A stretch of 64,000 nt of DNA, taken from VSJD01 sp964617825 (GTDB lineage Bacteria; Verrucomicrobiota; Kiritimatiellia; JAAZAB01). The position numbers and the translations under genes are program-made. The notes under the pieces are model-generated. The model was not told the origin of the DNA, made no database searches, and was given only the letters and a program-made list of their open reading frames with translations. The stretch covers positions 1 through 64,000 of the forward strand of contig CAZTWL010000006.1 of NCBI GenBank assembly GCA_964617825.1, read 5' to 3'. Within the stretch, counting starts at the first letter, position 1. Each line of letters opens with the position of its first letter. Below, one piece after another: positions 62,456-64,000 of this stretch.

Positions 62456-63478
62456 ATGCAATCGAACATAATCCTGGCGGCCTTGGTGATCCTGGCGGGT
62501 GTGCCGGCCCTGCAAGCGGAAGAAACGAAACTCGTTGACGGCTGGCCGCCGGAAGTGAGAGTGGTCCGCTTTCTTTCGCCGGCCGATAATACCATGCAAC
62601 CCGCTTTGTTCTACAATCCGGCAAAACCGGAGCCGGTTCCGCTCCTTGTCGCATTGCATCCCTGGTCGGCCAACTATTTGCGGAAAGAACCGGACTATGC
62701 TGTCTGGTGCATCAAGAAAGGGTGGGCCATGATCCACCCCGATTTTCGCGGTCGGTTCAACCGGCCCGAAGCCACCGGGTCGGAATCGGTCGTGCAGGAT
62801 ATCCTCGCTGCGGTCGAGTATGCCCGCAAACAGGCGCAGATCGATTCAGACCGCATTTATCTTGTCGGTGTTTCGGGCGGAGGGTACATATCGCTGCTGA
62901 TGGCCGGGCGCCATCCTGAAATCTGGGCGGGCGTTTCCGCCTGGGTGCCGATTTATGACCTTAAAGACTGGCACGCGGAATGCGCCACGCGCAAAGCGCA
63001 TTATGCCAGGCAGCTTGAAAAGTCCTGCGGCGGAGCGCCCGGGACAAGCGCCGAGGTGGATCGGCAATACCGGGTCCGCTCCGCCTCCACGTATTTGACA
63101 AATGCCGCCGCCATTTCCCTTGATATCAACGCGGGCATTCGTGACGGCAGCGTGCCGGTCAGTCAGTCCCTGAAGGCCTTCAACGCCTTGGCGAAGCCGG
63201 AGGATCGCATATCGGCCGATGACATCGGATTCATTGCGGACAAGGCCGAAATCCCCGGAAAATTTCCGGCGTCTGTTCCCGACAGCCTCTACGGCCGGCG
63301 TTCCGTCCTCTTGCGCCGGATATCTAACAATGCCCGGGTAACCATTTTCAACGGCGAGCACGAGATCATACCCGCGGCCGGGCTCGCCTGGCTGGAAAAA
63401 CAAAGGAAAAATTCTGCGCCCGTATGGGATGTGAATTCTTCCGCGAACCGAACAGGAACGGGCAATCCTCAAAATTAG
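62456..63478 (+). CDS. Exported alpha/beta-hydrolase (prolyl-oligopeptidase-type esterase)
   Basis: The 340-residue protein has a signal peptide (IILAALVILAGVPALQAEE), an alpha/beta-hydrolase oxyanion region (LLVALHPWSANYL), the nucleophile elbow GVSGGGYISLL, a candidate acid in DINAGIRDGSVPVSQS and the His in FNGEHEII. It probably removes esters such as acetyl or feruloyl groups from polysaccharides outside the cytoplasm. AAGGAAG precedes ATG 62456, within the duplicated target site of E7. Confidence 0.85.
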   Translation: MQSNIILAALVILAGVPALQAEETKLVDGWPPEVRVVRFLSPADNTMQPALFYNPAKPEPVPLLVALHPWSANYLRKEPDYAVWCIKKGWAMIHPDFRGRFNRPEATGSESVVQDILAAVEYARKQAQIDSDRIYLVGVSGGGYISLLMAGRHPEIWAGVSAWVPIYDLKDWHAECATRKAHYARQLEKSCGGAPGTSAEVDRQYRVRSASTYLTNAAAISLDINAGIRDGSVPVSQSLKAFNALAKPEDRISADDIGFIADKAEIPGKFPASVPDSLYGRRSVLLRRISNNARVTIFNGEHEIIPAAGLAWLEKQRKNSAPVWDVNSSANRTGTGNPQN

Positions 63479-63508
63479 CGGGCGCTGAATCGTCACAGGA
63501 GCTGTTTC

Positions 63509-64000
63509 ATGAAAAGAATGCCATTGCGTGACCGAGGGGCTATGGAATTTCGCGCTGTGCAACTGGACATTGCCAACCAGCCCGAAAACCTGGAATACAT
63601 CCGGTCGTTCATCAACTTTGCCGCCAAATGCGGCTATAATTACCTGGCCTTGCATCTCAAGGGCCGGATAAGGACCCGGTCGTTCCCCTATAAAAGCCCA
63701 AGCGAGTCCTATTCCCCGGATGACATGCGCAAAATAGTCGATTATGCCGCCAAAAAGAAAATGGCGGTCTTGCCGATCGTGGAAACCTTCGGTCACGTGG
63801 AACAGTTCCTGGAATGCCCGGAACTCGCGCATTTGGCGGAATTGCGGGATGGCCGCGAAGGAAGGTTTGCGAAAGCCCGGATGGCGTTTTGTCCCTCCCT
63901 TGAGGGAACTCGTGAATTCCTCGAGAATTACCTGGCGGAAATTGCCGAGCTTTTTCCCTCGGAATATTTTCACGCCGGGTGCGATGAGGTCTGGGACATC
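63509..64000 (+). CDS. GH20-like glycosidase (3' end outside window)
   Basis: The frame from ATG 63509, with AGGAG 8 nt upstream, stays open to the window end (164 codons). It begins with a TIM-barrel pattern (FRAVQLDIANQPENLEYI, NYLALHLKGRI) and reaches YFHAGCDEVWDI, which matches the catalytic Asp-Glu of GH20 beta-N-acetylhexosaminidases. It is 30 nt after the esterase gene and probably in the same operon. Confidence 0.75.
   Translation, partial: MKRMPLRDRGAMEFRAVQLDIANQPENLEYIRSFINFAAKCGYNYLALHLKGRIRTRSFPYKSPSESYSPDDMRKIVDYAAKKKMAVLPIVETFGHVEQFLECPELAHLAELRDGREGRFAKARMAFCPSLEGTREFLENYLAEIAELFPSEYFHAGCDEVWDI

Overview
The window looks like chromosomal DNA from a Gram-negative, GC-rich bacterium of the PVC group. 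A Kiritimatiellota/Lentisphaerae-like lineage is my best guess, made by inference because no rRNA gene is present. An outer membrane is indicated by a TonB-dependent receptor, lipoproteins and an MltF-like transglycosylase. A two-subunit class I fumarate hydratase hints at an anaerobe. The many carbohydrate-related genes (two tandem TIM-barrel/carbohydrate-binding giants, GH42-like, GH20-like, Gfo/Idh/MocA oxidoreductases, DUF4380-like, SIS and PHP proteins) and the RCC1/FG-GAP protein fit a polysaccharide degrader. The replication genes dnaA and dnaN lie near 14-16 kb, so the window probably contains or borders the replication origin.

Layout. 0-5.8 kb: two tandem paralogous secreted proteins with a decayed carbohydrate-binding fragment between them. 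5.8-9.3 kb: an EEP phosphodiesterase, a secreted propeller-like protein, a SIR2 deacylase and an isoprenylcysteine-methyltransferase-like membrane protein. 9.3-10.2 kb: a gene-free stretch with a mobile element, a broken duplicate of tRNA-Ser, a run of hairpins and the intact tRNA-Ser(GCU). 10.2-16.5 kb: Nif3-like protein, ACT-like regulator, RNA methyltransferase, dnaN and dnaA. 16.5-22.2 kb: candidate oriC, an M24 peptidase, then a cobalamin riboswitch with its terminator controlling a BtuB-like receptor, a macrodomain protein and a small membrane protein. 22.3-32.2 kb: tatC, RNase D, PHP phosphatase, HemW-like protein, RCC1/FG-GAP protein, fumarate hydratase and fmt. 32.2-41 kb: Gfo/Idh, a DUF4380-like protein, a protein of thirteen 38-residue aromatic repeats, a transglycosylase with two solute-binding domains, RsmE and an MBL-fold protein. 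41-47.3 kb: an ABC importer operon whose binding protein carries three tandem binding domains and which includes a STAS protein. 47.3-54 kb: HdeD, a PHP hybrid, a GH42-like protein and a second Gfo/Idh. 54-64 kb: an SPFH operon, an exported double-SIS-like protein, an MFS permease, and an IclR-SIS-esterase-GH20 sugar cluster.

The most striking thing is a family of short non-coding mobile elements: seven copies in 64 kb, plus a remnant. Six are 181-197 bp and one is a 364-bp double copy. They begin CAYTRGCRTCC, nearly all end in the inverted form, carry small hairpins at both ends and three different cores sharing the motif AAAACCGGAACT. Every copy is flanked by a 9-bp direct repeat (five perfect, two 7/9) and every copy lies 0-120 bp upstream of a start codon. 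One copy supplies the start codon of the transglycosylase gene and another duplicated the ribosome binding site of an esterase gene. No transposase that could move them is in the window.
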